The notes below the pieces were generated by a model, which had not been told where the DNA came from, ran no database searches, and saw only the letters and a list, made by a program, of their open reading frames with translations. A stretch of 64,000 nucleotides of DNA from Megascapheus bottae (lineage: Eukaryota; Chordata; Mammalia; Rodentia; Geomyidae), in assembly GCA_024803745.1 (NCBI GenBank), contig JANJXV010000029.1, forward strand, positions 23,488,001 to 23,552,000, read 5' to 3'. Positions 23,450-34,699 of this stretch are shown piece by piece. The position numbers and the translations under genes are program-made. Each line of letters starts with the position of its first letter. The stretch's first letter is position 1.

Positions 23450-23782
23450 GTATGCACTTTAGATTCCTGTGATGATAATGGCACTTTTTGCAGTCTTCCT
23501 TCACAAAATTCATTATCCCAGTTCAGTTTTACACAAAGGAAAGTCCATTGGAACTGGAGAACCTTCTCCAAAACACCAGATCAGTAATCTTCATGACCAA
23601 AGTCTGAAAAATTGTCAGAGACAAGAATATAAAAGAATTTAGGTGATATGTACACATAAATTTTGTAATCTGTACTTTTATTAAAATAATTATATATAAA
23701 AATCTTAATGCTTTCTGCAATGATGTTCAACTAATGCTGAAGATGGTTATTAAGTGGTCACTTTATGTTCTTTTTTTCCCAT

Positions 23783-23868
23783 GCTGAGGACAGAACTGAG
23801 GGCCTTGCACTTGCCAGGCAAGGGCTCTTCCACTGAGCTAAATCCCCAAGTCCCCAACCCCTATGCTT
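23783..23868 (-). mobile_element. ID element
   Basis: The reverse complement shows a complete ID SINE: GGGGACTTGGGGATTTAGCT, then AGCCCTTGCCTGGCAAGTGC, AAGGCCCT and a TCAG-type B-box end. Unlike the dimeric SINEs it lacks the Geo-like module. Confidence 0.88.
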
Positions 23869-23879
23869 TTCTAATTTAT

Positions 23880-24200
23880 GTTCTCTTATTTTATTTTATT
23901 GTCAGGGTAATGTATAAAGGGGTTAAAGTTACATTCGTCAGGTAGTAGGTGCATTACTTCTCACATATTAATACCTCTTCTCATGATTTTATCCCCATTT
24001 CCCTCCCCCATCCCCTCCCAATCATCTTGTTTTCCCCCTTCCCTTTCCTATTTCAAATAAACAAATAAAAGTATATACAACAAGGAAATAAAGTCAGATA
24101 CAGTAACCACATGAGATTAAACATAAGGGGAAAAAAGAGAAAATAACAGTCACAAACTGAATACATTTTTATAATGATGTTGTGCTTAAAAATACCATAG
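23880..24200 (-). mobile_element. L1 3' end fragment
   Basis: Antisense L1 3'UTR with the C/T-rich block CCCCATTTCCCTCCCCCATC and ATCTTGTTTTCCCC. This is the same sequence as the start of the L1 at 47520-48708. It is severely 5'-truncated and contains no ORF2. Confidence 0.8.
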
Positions 24201-24234
24201 ACAGTTATGTTGCCCAGGTTTCTGGTATTGAATA

Positions 24235-25040
24235 TCAGATGAATGGTACTTATATTAGCTTGCTGTTACTAAAATAAGGCTAAATACATAATGTTAAATA
24301 AGCTTCCAAATGCTAGTGGCTTAAATTGAGCCTCTGCCTTTCTGTGGTTTTATGGGTGCAATGTAGTGGCTTTGTATCTTATTGAGTAGGCTGAGCTCTT
24401 GGCACTGTAGAGCGCCAAATGAATGCCATATGTCTTTCATTCTTCTTAGAACAGTATCAAACACTTAGTTTTCCCCTCATAACACTGGATAACACTGAAG
24501 AGGGAAAGAAGAAACAAAATATGCCTCAATCTGGATCCCCAACAAGCCACCTTTCTCTTGCCAAATTCCTTAGGCCTCACCAACTCATATAGCCAAGTGC
24601 AATATTGATGAATTGGGAAGAGGAATCCCATCTACTTCAGAGGCTAGTCCTGTAAAGTCAACTGGACAAGGAAATGGATACATAACTACGGTTTTAAAAA
24701 AAGACCATTAAAATTCAAGAATAATCATTCAGTCTACCTTACAGGTCTAATCTACTATGGGACAAACAAGATGATTTCCTATACTTGTTTTCAGACTAAA
24801 AGCTAAACAAAGCAATCAATACTACCCCACATGCAATCATGCACAGTAAAATGAGTATAGCCTAAATTCTCAGAAGAATTAGACCACTTGTGGGCATGTT
24901 CACTCAGTCATAATTATCCCATCCCCAATCTTCTACAATAGAAATGGTATAGACCCTGCTCCATCACCAATTCTGCATTGAAAAGCATTTTTAAATGTTT
25001 AAGTAACTAATTCTCTCCCTCACAAAATACCTTGGATAAT
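24235..25040. other. unassigned sequence
   Basis: No repeat or gene recognised. If the candidate exon at 25771 is real, this would be intron. Confidence 0.45.
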
Positions 25041-25044
25041 TCTT

Positions 25045-25265
25045 TGCTCCTCTCTTTCATTTTTTTTTCCAGTCCTGGGGCTTGAATTCAGGGCCCGAGT
25101 ACTGTCCTTGGGCATTCTGAAGGCTAGAGCTCTACTACTTGAGCCACAGCATCACTTCTGGCTTTTTCTATATATGTGGTACCCAGGAATCGAACCCCGG
25201 TCTTTGTGCATGCTAGACAAGCACTCCACCCCTCGGCCAAATTCCCGACCCTGCTCCTCTCTTTC
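25045..25265 (-). mobile_element. IDL-Geo SINE with perfect 14-bp target duplication
   Basis: TGCTCCTCTCTTTC occurs at 25045-25058 and 25252-25265, flanking the SINE body 25059-25251. The B-box region GGGGTTCGATTCC is well kept, so this is one of the younger copies. Confidence 0.93.
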
Positions 25266-25284
25266 TAACACACTTTATTTGCTT

Positions 25285-25385
25285 TTTCTTTTTTTATCTT
25301 CTTTTTCATATAACTTTTAGTGTAATTAATAGAAAGGTTACATTATATTCATCAGATAGAAGGTGCATTATATTTGCTTTTTCTA
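25285..25385 (-). mobile_element. very short L1 3' terminus
   Basis: Antisense of the last ~90 bp of L1 (GTGTAATTAATAGAAAGGTT, CATCAGATAGAAGGTGCATT), matching the ends at 23.9 kb and 47.55 kb. Confidence 0.65.
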
Positions 25386-25770
25386 AATGTATTTTTCACC
25401 TTAGCTTTTAGTTTAGTTATTAGGTTAATAGATAAATCTTAATCCACTTGGTCACTTCTAAACTCTGCCACAATGGAAAACTCAACAACTCTCTTTAAGC
25501 AGATTCTCTGCCTTCTCCCAATCACCATCTCAAGACTTAATAAACTGATACATCTGTATATCCCTTAAAATCTCTAACTTGCTCTACATCTAAAATACGT
25601 TCAGATTTAATGAAAAATTATGTTGAGTCAGTGTATTTGTTCTATGAATTATTACAGACATTTGACAATCTGTCCACTTTGTTAAAGGAGGATAGTTTGC
25701 CTTTTCTTCTCTTGTCAAGTGTATTGAACTGCAGAACTCATCAATTTCTTTTGCCTTTTTTTTTGGACAG

Positions 25771-25980
25771 GTAATGCCATTGGCAGACATCCAAATGAAA
25801 AAACTTTGAAGTTTTGGTCAGAGGAGTTCTGTGATGTTATTCCAGATGTAAATTATTCATCTCCTCCTTAGTTGCTGTAAAAATTAATATACAGCTATAT
25901 AATAATTTAATGTGCTATTGCTTTATACTTAATTTCATGTGTTTATTTATTAATAGGCTTTGTGCATTTAAAATAAAGAA
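25771..25980 (+). CDS. candidate last exon with 3'UTR (gene unknown)
   Basis: A strong acceptor (pyrimidine run at 25745-25765, then ACAG) is followed from 25773 by 32 sense codons to TAG at 25869-25871. The frame holds if the previous exon ends one base into a codon completed by GT. The peptide reads NAIGRHPNEKTLKFW, then SEEFCDVIPDVNYSSPP, with a hydrophilic, protein-like composition. An AT-rich tract with AATAAA at 25972-25977 follows, as expected for a short 3'UTR. I do not recognise the protein. No upstream exon was identified in the window, so it could be chance or a decayed exon. Confidence 0.3.
25972..25977 (+). terminator. polyadenylation signal AATAAA (candidate)
   Basis: Canonical hexamer about 100 bp after the stop codon of the candidate exon, followed by T-rich sequence. 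Meaningful only if that exon is real. Confidence 0.3.
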
Positions 25981-26191
25981 ATGTCTTTTATTATTCATTA
26001 TTAATTTAATGTTAGTTAAACCAAACCTCAGATGTGACAAGAATATCATCTTGTAAATAATAATGGTGTGAGAAAACATTCCATTAGTGTGTCTGCAACT
26101 AACCTTCTAAAAACTCCACAGTTCAATGTTTGATATAATCTAGTTATGTGGTTATGCTATGGATGATTTTTGTGTAAGACATTACCTTTTT

Positions 26192-26428
26192 TGCCAGGCA
26201 CTGAGGACTCATGCTTGTAATTCTAGATATCCAGAAGGCTAAGATAGAGGTTTAAAACGATCCTGGGCAGACAAATAAAAAATACTCTTATCTTCAGTGA
26301 ACTACAAGGGGAAAAGAACAACAGAAGTGAAGGTATAGCCCAAGTGGTAGAGTAGTGGCTTTAAGAAACAAAGCAAAAAAGCAAGAGTGTGGGAACCTGA
26401 GTCTAAAATTCTATATTGATGCGTATGT

Positions 26429-26460
<32 letters not shown>
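26192..26460 (+). mobile_element. B1-like/Geo SINE with (CA)n tail
   Basis: GCCAGGCACTGAGGACTCAT starts the B1-like half and CAAGTGGTAGAGTAGTGGCT marks the Geo-like half. It ends in a CA microsatellite at 26430-26459. Confidence 0.82.
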
Positions 26461-26463
<3 letters not shown>

Positions 26464-26561
26464 CTTCATTTTTAATTAAATGACAAGTTAGTACTCATGC
26501 TTTATTTATAATTTCCATGCCAGAATAAAAAATAAGTTTATTTACCAATAGAAAGTATTTG

Positions 26562-26648
26562 TTGGGGTTGGGGATTTGGCTAAGCAGAAGAGCCCTTGCC
26601 TGGCAAGTGCAAGGCCCTGAGTTCGGTCCTCAGCTCTGGAAAAAAATG
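26562..26648 (+). mobile_element. ID element
   Basis: GGGGTTGGGGATTTGGCTAA, AGCCCTTGCCTGGCAAGTGC, AAGGCCCTGAGTTCGGTCC and a short A-tail. Complete ID SINE in the sense direction. Confidence 0.92.
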
Positions 26649-26691
26649 CTTATCTTACCTGCATTTATACACTGATAATGCAGCCAAAATT

Positions 26692-26885
26692 TATTTGTAT
26701 TTTTTATGCCAGTCCTGGGGCTTGAACTTAGGGCCTGAGCATTGTCCTTGGCTTTCTCAAGGCTAATGGTCTGCCACTTGAACCACAACACCACTTCTGG
26801 CCTTTTCTATGTATGTGGTACCAAGGAATCGAAGTGCATGCTAGGCAAGCACTTTACTTACGTCAAACTACTGGCCCTATTTGTA
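26692..26885 (-). mobile_element. IDL-Geo SINE with short target duplication
   Basis: Body 26706-26877, flanked by TATTTGTA (26692-26699 and 26878-26885), extending to about 13 bp with a mismatch. Both SINE halves are present. Confidence 0.86.
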
Positions 26886-27445
26886 CTTTTACTGACAAGA
26901 TTGTGATGAATAGCTTGTAAAATAACATTATTAAACTAAAATTAACTGAGATATAATAATAGCAAATACAATACCAGATAATTTGCATAGTATATACTTG
27001 GCTAAATAGAATTTCCATTATGCCTACCTGTAGTATAGATGAGGATGTTTATTCTTTGATACCTTAGTGAGGAAAAGGGAAAAAAAGAAAACTTTCCCTA
27101 AGAGTATTAACTCTGAGTTATTTAAAACTTACAAGTGGCATTCAATGTCAAAATGCTTCAATTCAAGGTATTCATAGAGATGTAATTGAAGAAAGAATAG
27201 AATATCTGAAAGGAGAAAAGAATGCCCAGTGAGACAACAGACTGTGAATGAAGAAAGTCTTGTTATAACTCTTGCCACTATTACAGTCAACCACTGTCAT
27301 AAAGCCACAAAATATAACCACTGAACTTAACGTCTTTAAACATACTTCCTTGTCTCTTTTCATTGTTGAGGAGGGTTTATCAGACAAAAATGAGCAAACA
27401 GAACTACAATCTAGAGCAGAAAAACTCAGGAGTAAGATGGTCCTT
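26886..27445. other. unassigned AT-rich sequence
   Basis: No recognised element. Confidence 0.45.
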
Positions 27446-27447
27446 TA

Positions 27448-27642
27448 TTATTATTTTTTGTCAGCCCTAGGGACTGAACTCAGGGCCTGAGCACTTTCCA
27501 TGGACTTTCCTCAAAGCTAGTGCTCTACCACTAGAGCCACAGCACCACTTCCGGCTTTTTATGAATGTGGAAGAACTGAACCCAAGTCTTTGTATTTGCT
27601 AGGCAAACACTCTACCACTAAGCCAAATCCCTGCCTCCCAGA
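27448..27642 (-). mobile_element. IDL-Geo SINE
   Basis: Minus-strand ID-like half (GGCTTAGTGGTAGAGTGTTT) and Geo-like half (CTAGTGGTAGAGCACTAGC). Diverged, no clear target repeat. Confidence 0.87.
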
Positions 27643-27918
27643 TCTTTGAACTTCTATTAGCCTCTATGACTTGTATGTGATATGTAATATTTTTATCTCT
27701 CTAAATAAATAAAAGCTTGTTCCTAAAATTGCAGGAATTAAAAGAGGGAACTTGTTCAAGTATTTAATACAAGGGCTAAAATACAACTCTAAATATATTG
27801 ATATGTTACTTTAATATGTGGTTTCATTTAATCAGTATTAGCTCCAGATAACCTAAATCTCAAAATGATTTCTAGGCATACACATATTACTCATCAAATG
27901 CATGTGCTTGTTTGCTTT

Positions 27919-27919
<1 letters not shown>

Positions 27920-27983
<64 letters not shown>

Positions 27984-28002
27984 GTGTGTCTCTCTCTCTC
28001 TG

Positions 28003-28034
<32 letters not shown>
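27920..28034. repeat. (TC)n / (TTTC)n microsatellite
   Basis: About 115 bp of pyrimidine repeat. The long Ser/Leu and Arg/Glu frames across it are repeat translation, not proteins. Confidence 0.97.
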
Positions 28035-28044
28035 GATATTGATT

Positions 28045-28315
28045 GATACAGGTACTTGACCACTTGAGCCACACTCCAGCTTTTTAGTGTTGGTTATTTT
28101 TCAGAGTCCCACATTTTTGTCTGGGCTTATCTGGACTGTGATCCTCCTTTTTATGCCTCCCATATAGCTGGAATGATCACCATGCACAGTTTATTGGTCA
28201 CAGGGAGAGTCTGGACAACTTTCACCAAGACTAGCTTCAAATGACGCACACTCCCGATTTCTAAATCCTGAGTAGCTTGGATTATAGGTGAGAGCTACTG
28301 CATTCAGCCCACCAA
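28045..28315 (-). mobile_element. divergent B1-like SINE, extended form
   Basis: Antisense CTGAGTAGCTTGGATTATAG and GACCACTTGAGCCACACTCC show B1-like and Geo-like ends. The middle (TTCAGAGTCCCACATTTTTG to CACCATGCACAGTTTATTGG) is longer than in the other copies. It may be an older SINE subtype. Confidence 0.6.
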
Positions 28316-30396
28316 AATTCATCTTTAATCAGTCAAAACATTTTTCTTTAATGTAATAATTCACTTGTCCCTTTGGCCATTTACAAGATGGCATGATAAC
28401 TTGTTCTCCATAGGATTCAAAAAGAATAAGAACAAAGCTAAGTGCACTACTTCACATCTGTTATCCTGAAATAGGTTACTGGAGTTTGGGACGTGTTAGA
28501 GCCAGTCTGTTAGAGCAGACACTAACTCACTCCATCTAGTCCATCATGGTGGTACATACACTACCCCACCTAGGTGACACACATGGGAAAAGCATTGACA
28601 TCTGTGGCAGCTTTGCCAAAAATGCAAGCCCTTACATGAAAAACTAACTATAACTATAACTATAACTAACTAACTATATATGTATATGTATATATATATA
28701 TGTATATATATATGGCTGAAGGGCCTGGCTCATGTGCACAGTGCCTGTACCAAGCTCTCTGGCATGAATTCAAACTCAAAAGAGACAGGGTGGAGAAAGA
28801 AGGAAGAGAGGGAGGGGGAGAGGGAGGAAGGAGGAAAGGAGGGATAAATATTTTGCAAGTGTGGAAAAAATCCTGTTTTGGCAAAAAGACATTAGCATTT
28901 GGTAATCCATCTGAAAAAGAATGAGTAATTGAAAAGCAAATATAAAACTAGGAATTAATACTACCTAACAAGGAAAAATTTCATTGGTACTTTTCTTCAT
29001 TTAGGCTTGGCTGACCCAGAAGATCTCAGGCAACTCTATATTTGTCAAATAGACCTGAGATTATTAAGTACAAATAGCCTCATGTATTTCTTATGCATTG
29101 ATACATCTCTGTGGGCTTTTCTTCAGAAGTCTGTACTTCAACTCATTTAATCCCTACTTGAGATGTTTGCATTGTAATTCCCATTTGGGTATCTGCAAAC
29201 CACCACTCTGCAGTTTGTAACAGACATTTCCATTTAACAGCTATTAAATAGGGAAATTCATAGGTAGCTTTCACTCAGATGCTAATTGCTCTCAGTGCTT
29301 TGCTCATAAACCCATCCAAAATCAGGTAACTTCACTTCTATTGCAGAGAGATATCATAGCATATAAGTATTAGGCCTCCTAGCAAAAAGGAATATGGACT
29401 GAGTCCTAGTACCCAGGGTACCTAGGCCCTGATCTATACGTGGTACATCTGATAGATGTTTGCAAGAAAATTGTTTCTATGATGTTTCTATGAGTTTTCA
29501 GAAAGATTCCAAAAGACTGTGATGAGAGAGTCAGAAAACATTTGCATATTTAGATTGTAAAGAAATTGGAAGAGATCAATTGGCAAATTTCCAAAGTATA
29601 AAATCCTGTGGAGCTAGGCCAGATATAGTTTGCTGTGTACTGTCAGTTGTTGTGGAATACTCTCAGCAAATGAAGAATAGATTTGACAGGAAGCAAATGA
29701 AGGTGGTGACTTTATTGGAGCCAGCTGTTTTACATATTGCATAGACAACCACTTTGTACTTGGTTGCTCCGTTAAGTGCCAGGAAGAAATGCTGTATATT
29801 TTAAACAGCAGCTGTTAAGAGGGAACAAGTCACCTAAGAGGGGGAGGAGAAAGAGATCAATAGCATGAATTAGGCTAGGTTAGTCTGCCACTCTCTGGAT
29901 TTCAGTTTCTCCTTTGTGAAATGATATGACTAGACTACAGATAATGTCAATTTTAATGGTGGTTGAGAAAATAATACTCATTAGTAGACACTACACATCA
30001 GATTGCCAATTCTTTGTTTGTTTGCTTGCTTGCTTATTTACTGTGCCAGGTAAATGGAGCAAATTGGGATTCTCTGGCCATACTCTCAGAGGGCTTTAGG
30101 CCCATCCATGTAACAGGGACTCAACTACACATACACTGAGTGTGCATGTCTGGCCCTGTGTGGATATCCTTGACTAGAGAGGGTATAACCTGTATAATAT
30201 GCAACCACGGACAGACAGCGTGCCATGATGAGATGCCACTGAAGGACAAAATGTGAACTGATGAACAGTTTACTGTTGCTCTGTTGAATCCAGAGACAAA
30301 TAACTTGGAATACACATGGCCTCATACCCACCTTGCCTGGTATATTTCTGTGGCCTGCCCAAATCAAAGAAAAATCAGAGAACTTGTTACGTGTGG

Positions 30397-30448
<52 letters not shown>

Positions 30449-31385
30449 CAAAGCAATATGTAGTTCATGGTCCCTTAATATGCTGGGCTCTAACAATGAG
30501 CCAGAGCTCTCTATCAACTACATCATCTATGTTCTACGAGGTACTGTTACTAAGCTGGCATGTTCACTAGGTTAGATGTATTGAATGCTCATCCATTTTC
30601 AAGATTTTTTTAAACTTACAGCAGGCTTATGAGATTGTACTTTATTGTAAGTCAAGGAGCCTTAAAAGTGGATCTCACAGAAGTCCTATGTTCCTTTCTT
30701 CACTGGACTATCTGGTATTGCTGAAAAACCAGGGATCTGCAGCCTGTACTCAAATTCTAAGGAAATAAATGTATTCTCATCTGTAAGAGTATTAGGTGCC
30801 AGAAAATATCAGAGTCACCTAGACAATCCAGAAGAAGGATATAGGAGATTTCTGGCTTCAAAATCCTTAATCCTTTATTATCCACGCACTCAACCATCAC
30901 ATGTTTGTTCATTTAATTACGCTTTATTTAGCATTTACATTTTCTTGATATATGTATAGACGTACCTTCATAGATGTAAAAACACATACAAAATCCATGC
31001 TTACATGTGTATTAATGTAAAAATGTTTTATTGGCCAAAAAAATCACCCTAAGAATTCTCCTATCTCTTGTCATTTAAGCATGCATGTTGTTATCATAGT
31101 TCAAGATGAGAGAAGTTTAGAAAAGTTCATTCCCAACTTTTGAAACTTGTTTTGAATTTAGAAAGGGATGCCATGTCTATAAATTTCAAAGTCAGTTTTT
31201 CTATAATAGCAATCTTGACTTATTAAAACATTGCCACATATAAATTATTAGTTAAAAATCTCAATATTATGTGTTTTAAATGATTATATCCATATAAAAA
31301 TAGCAAACAGTATACCCAAACAGCATATGTGCATTTGTCTTCAAAATATATACATACACATATATTTACAAGGTTCAATTCCTTC
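28316..31385. other. mostly unassigned sequence with TA and GT microsatellites
   Basis: 28675-28712 is a TA/TATG repeat, 28790-28850 a GGA-rich purine stretch and 30404-30446 a (GT)n run. The remainder has no recognised gene. 29130-29350 is smooth, non-repetitive AT-rich DNA with several homeodomain-type TAAT cores. Confidence 0.55.
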
Positions 31386-31392
31386 TTTCTTT

Positions 31393-31590
31393 GTTTTTAT
31401 TGCCAGTCCTGGGGCTTGAACTCAGGGACTGAGCTCTGTACTTGGGCTTTCTCAAGGTTAGATCTCTACCACTTGAGACATAGCACCATTTCCAGCTTTT
31501 TTCTATGTATGTGGTACCGAGGAATCGAACCTGGGTCTTTATGCATGCTAAGTAAGCACACTAGCACTAGGCCAAACTCCCAAGGCCCCA
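31393..31590 (-). mobile_element. IDL-Geo SINE
   Basis: Well-preserved two-part SINE on the minus strand with a T-run (A-tail) at 31393-31400. The frame 31329-31598 is antisense SINE. Confidence 0.9.
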
Positions 31591-32149
31591 GTGCCTAATT
31601 TCTTAATTACTGTAAGCTTTTCTCAATTTTCCTTCCATGTATTTGTTCTATGAGCTACTCATACTTTTCCTCTCTTCACTCATGATTTCTATCTTATTCA
31701 GTTATAAAATTCTCTTCCATTCCTGCCAATGCATCCTTTAGGAAAAAGAGGGATAATGCTCAGTGCCTTGAGGTTGTTATATATTGAAGGGTCCAGATTT
31801 GAAGCAGAGGTCAATCATATTAGATCCGTCAACTGATTTCAAAAAAAGGTATGGTTTTTAACATATCTCTGCTTATATGTAGCTGGATATTGCCACAAAT
31901 TATTCTGAAAATATATCAGAGGATCTTCAGGGGTAGTATTACAGAGGAAAAAAATCTAACAAATGATTCCATTCACGATACTGTTTCATTTGCACACACT
32001 GTGCCATGTTAAATTTGAGCTCATCATTGATGATTGATCACATTCTCCTTATCCATACTGCATAAAATTAATTTTTTTTAAAAATTGATTCAAAGTTGAG
32101 ACTTTTTTCTTTCATAATTGCATTTCATACCATATGCATGTTTAAAAAG

Positions 32150-32375
32150 GAAGACACATAGCTGGACACCACTGACTCATCTCTCTAATCCTAGCTACTC
32201 AGGAAGCTGAGATCTTAAGACAAAACTTCAAAACCAGCCCCTAAAATACCATGAGTCTCTCTCTATTTCCAGTTAATTCCCAAAATGATATACTTACATT
32301 ATGGCTCAAGATTTAAAAAAAAAGTCAAGTGTGAGAACAAGACCCTGAGCCCATGACCTACTCCATTACAAAATA
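32150..32375 (+). mobile_element. B1-like/Geo SINE
   Basis: CTAATCCTAGCTACTCAGGA and AGCTGAGATCTTAAGAC (B1-like), then CCAGTTAATTCCC and a degraded Geo-like end (AGACCCTGAGC). Confidence 0.78.
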
Positions 32376-32469
32376 ACGAAGGAAGGAACATAATTTATTT
32401 TTGGTGTTTTATCAGAGTTCTGCCTTAAAAATACAAGTAAAAACAAATGCAATAGAAATTAAATTTACA

Positions 32470-32885
32470 GAAGCTTTTGTTACACTGTGGTGATTGTTAT
32501 CTTGGGAAGGCTAGCTATTTTATAAAATCATTTCTTCTTAAGTCAAAGAAAACTTCCTTACGATCAGTAATTTCCTTGCATCCTTTCCCTGGTAAACTTT
32601 AATTGCTTCCCATGCTGTAGTTTGATTGATTTGGATCTCATTAATGAACTGTCTAAAAGCTTTGGTTTATAAAAATGAATAATTTAATGAAGAATGGCAA
32701 TTAGCACTTGTGTCTTTATTAGCAATTTTAGTCAATTTAGTACAAATTGGCCCCATTTTGAGACTACTGCTTCCTGGTATACACTACTTGGAGTAAATTT
32801 ATTGTTGATATGTGAAGAAAAAGAAACTTTTGTCATAACTCACAAAGAAACTGCTTTGTATTTCCTGACCTGTTGGAACAACTGA
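32470..32885. other. possible conserved noncoding block
   Basis: Unique, repeat-free sequence with dense homeodomain-type motifs (CATTAATGAA, AATTTAATGA, GGCAATTAGC) and no codon structure. Looks like a mammalian conserved element by eye only. Confidence 0.25.
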
Positions 32886-33475
32886 AAAGCTCTCACGGAC
32901 CAACACAAGAAAAAGCAACCCTTTCACACTATATAATAAAAAAATATGGGTTTCCCAGGAGAGTCCATGAGATGAACACTAAAGAGAATCATTTCTTCTA
33001 GTTTTTTAAGAAGATTCTATTCTCCTTAGGAAATAAATACAGACTCTTTATGGTCAGTAGACAGATGGAAAGAGACGTTGTCTGGATGCAGACATGCATT
33101 GTTTTCCCAAGGTTCTCTTTCCTTTGGAAACATACTAGTTTCCACTCATGTGGCTCATGCTTTACCTTAGCTATCTCCTCCTCTTGCCCTGCTAAGGTGG
33201 GAACATGGAAATGACACTTGAGAGCTGGAGAATTTCAATAGGAATGTCAACATGGAGTATGCCCACCCTGTATAGCATGAATTGTAAGGCATTACTAACT
33301 CTGTTCTTAAGCCACATGGGCACTTGTAGAAAACCTAGTGAGGAAGGTCGAGATTTTTTTCTAAATCCAGACTCTTCTAAAGATTCTGGTAAAAATATAG
33401 AAAGTTTTCTATCTTTCTCATCATCTGATGCCTTCAGTTCTAAGATCAAGAATACTAGCATTTAAATGTATCCCT
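32886..33475. other. unassigned sequence with an 86-codon frame
   Basis: The plus-strand frame 33205-33465 starts MEMTLESWRISIG and has a Ser-rich hydrophilic end (DSSKDSGKNIESFLS). An overlapping 89-codon frame runs antisense. No motif, splice site or polyA signal is associated, so I do not call a gene. Confidence 0.3.
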
Positions 33476-33477
33476 TA

Positions 33478-33772
33478 AAATGTTTGTGTGTTGAAAATTT
33501 AATCCTGCAATTCATATATTGATGGTATTTTCAAGTGGGACATTTGCAAAGTAATTAAGATTAGAAGAGGTCAAAAGAGTATGGCACCAGTGGTGCCATA
33601 GAATGGCAGCAGTGGTTTTGTAAGAAGAGGAAAAAATGATGCAAGCCAGCTCAGTTACTCTCCATCTCACATGTAGTACCTCCACTCACCAGAACCAGAC
33701 CCAGGGTTAGCACTATGCTTTTGGACTTTTCAGCAACCAGAACCATGTGCTAAATAAACTTTAATTCCATGG
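33478..33772. mobile_element. ancient interspersed repeat (MER-type, name uncertain)
   Basis: The pattern TTGAAAATTTAATCCTGCAA, a TTGATGGTATT core, CCACTCACCAGAACCAGACC and a closing CAGCAACCAGAACCATGTGC with AATAAACTTTA resembles an old mammalian repeat seen across placental genomes. I cannot name its family with confidence. Confidence 0.5.
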
Positions 33773-34394
33773 CCCTTTGGAAAAGGAAAAAAAATGGTTT
33801 TAGTTTCTTTAGCTCCTTGGAAATTATCACCAAAGGTAGCTATGATTTAACCATAGCCACACAGTTTCAGAAGACCAAAGTATACAAAATCATTTCTTTG
33901 GAATATAACTCTATAATATTTATACAAGACCCACATAGAATAATGTAGCTCCTTCTACAAAATATCTGCCACAAACATTGGCTGTTACTCTTATCTGTAA
34001 AATATGTTATATTCATTCTCTGTATCGTTTAACACATATTAAATATTTTGTTCTAAGTATCAAAGAACTAATGTTTGCATCACTTTGTAAACTATGGACC
34101 TTTATAATTTCTTTAACTTCTATAGATCACCTTCCACAAAATATGTTAAATTTCACTGATTAGAAAAGTACTATCAAAACATTCTTATAACTCCAGAAAT
34201 ACTTTAGAATAAGTACAGTCAATATTATTTGCATTATCATCTAAATTGGTTTGAAAACCAGGGAGAACTATATCTTATTTTGCATATTATTATATTTATG
34301 TTTATATTTATTTATAATATTTATATTTTATTATATATAATGACACAATAATTCCAACATTTGTGTGTGTGTGTATGTGTGTGCCCATTTACAA

Positions 34395-34690
34395 GTGTGT
34401 TTGTCAATACTAGAGCTTAAACCCAGGGCTTCATGCTCTTCCAAGGCTTTTTTTCCCTTTGGTCAATCATGGGGCCTCAGTGTTGTTCCTGAGCTCTTAG
34501 CTCAAGGCTATCACCCTATCCCCTGAGTCACAGAGTCACTTCCATTGCTTGGCTTTTTAATCAATGTTAGTACTCTGTCAGTTGAGTCACAGCTCCACTT
34601 GGCAATTTTCTGCCTGGGCTTCAAACTATTATGCTCAAATTTCAGCTTCTTGGGTAGTTAACAGGTATTATAGAAGTTTGAATTCTAAGA
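34395..34690 (-). mobile_element. diverged B1-like/Geo SINE
   Basis: Antisense ATGGGGCCTCAGTGTTGTTC and TGAGCTCTTAGCTCAAGGCT (Geo-like), then TTCAGCTTCTTGGGTAGTTA (B1-like). Two partly repeated Geo-like segments suggest insertion or duplication within it. Confidence 0.65.
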
Positions 34691-34699
34691 CTGGAAAAC

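Larger units (their letters stand above)
22049..23455 (+). mobile_element. defective class II (ERVK-like) endogenous retrovirus
   Basis: The element is 22055-23449, bounded by TG...CA and flanked by the exact 6-bp duplication GTATGC at 22049-22054 and 23450-23455. Six-base duplications are typical of betaretrovirus-like (IAP/ERVK) elements. The 5' LTR is reduced to its first ~24 bp (22055-22078), directly joined to internal sequence. The 3' LTR (23095-23449) is complete and preceded by a polypurine tract. The internal part is only about 1 kb and carries a gag-start remnant. No protease, polymerase or envelope domain is recognisable. It cannot replicate. Confidence 0.87.

Noticed and set aside
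23267..23587. 106-codon frame, also a similar one at 38938-39219
   Set aside because: Both are translations of the same LTR family, which is non-coding.
27853..28074. Arg/Glu-rich and Ser/Leu-rich frames
   Set aside because: Direct translation of the TC microsatellite.
30125..30517. 130-codon minus-strand frame
   Set aside because: Crosses the GT microsatellite; the remainder has no recognisable domain and competes with overlapping frames on the plus strand.
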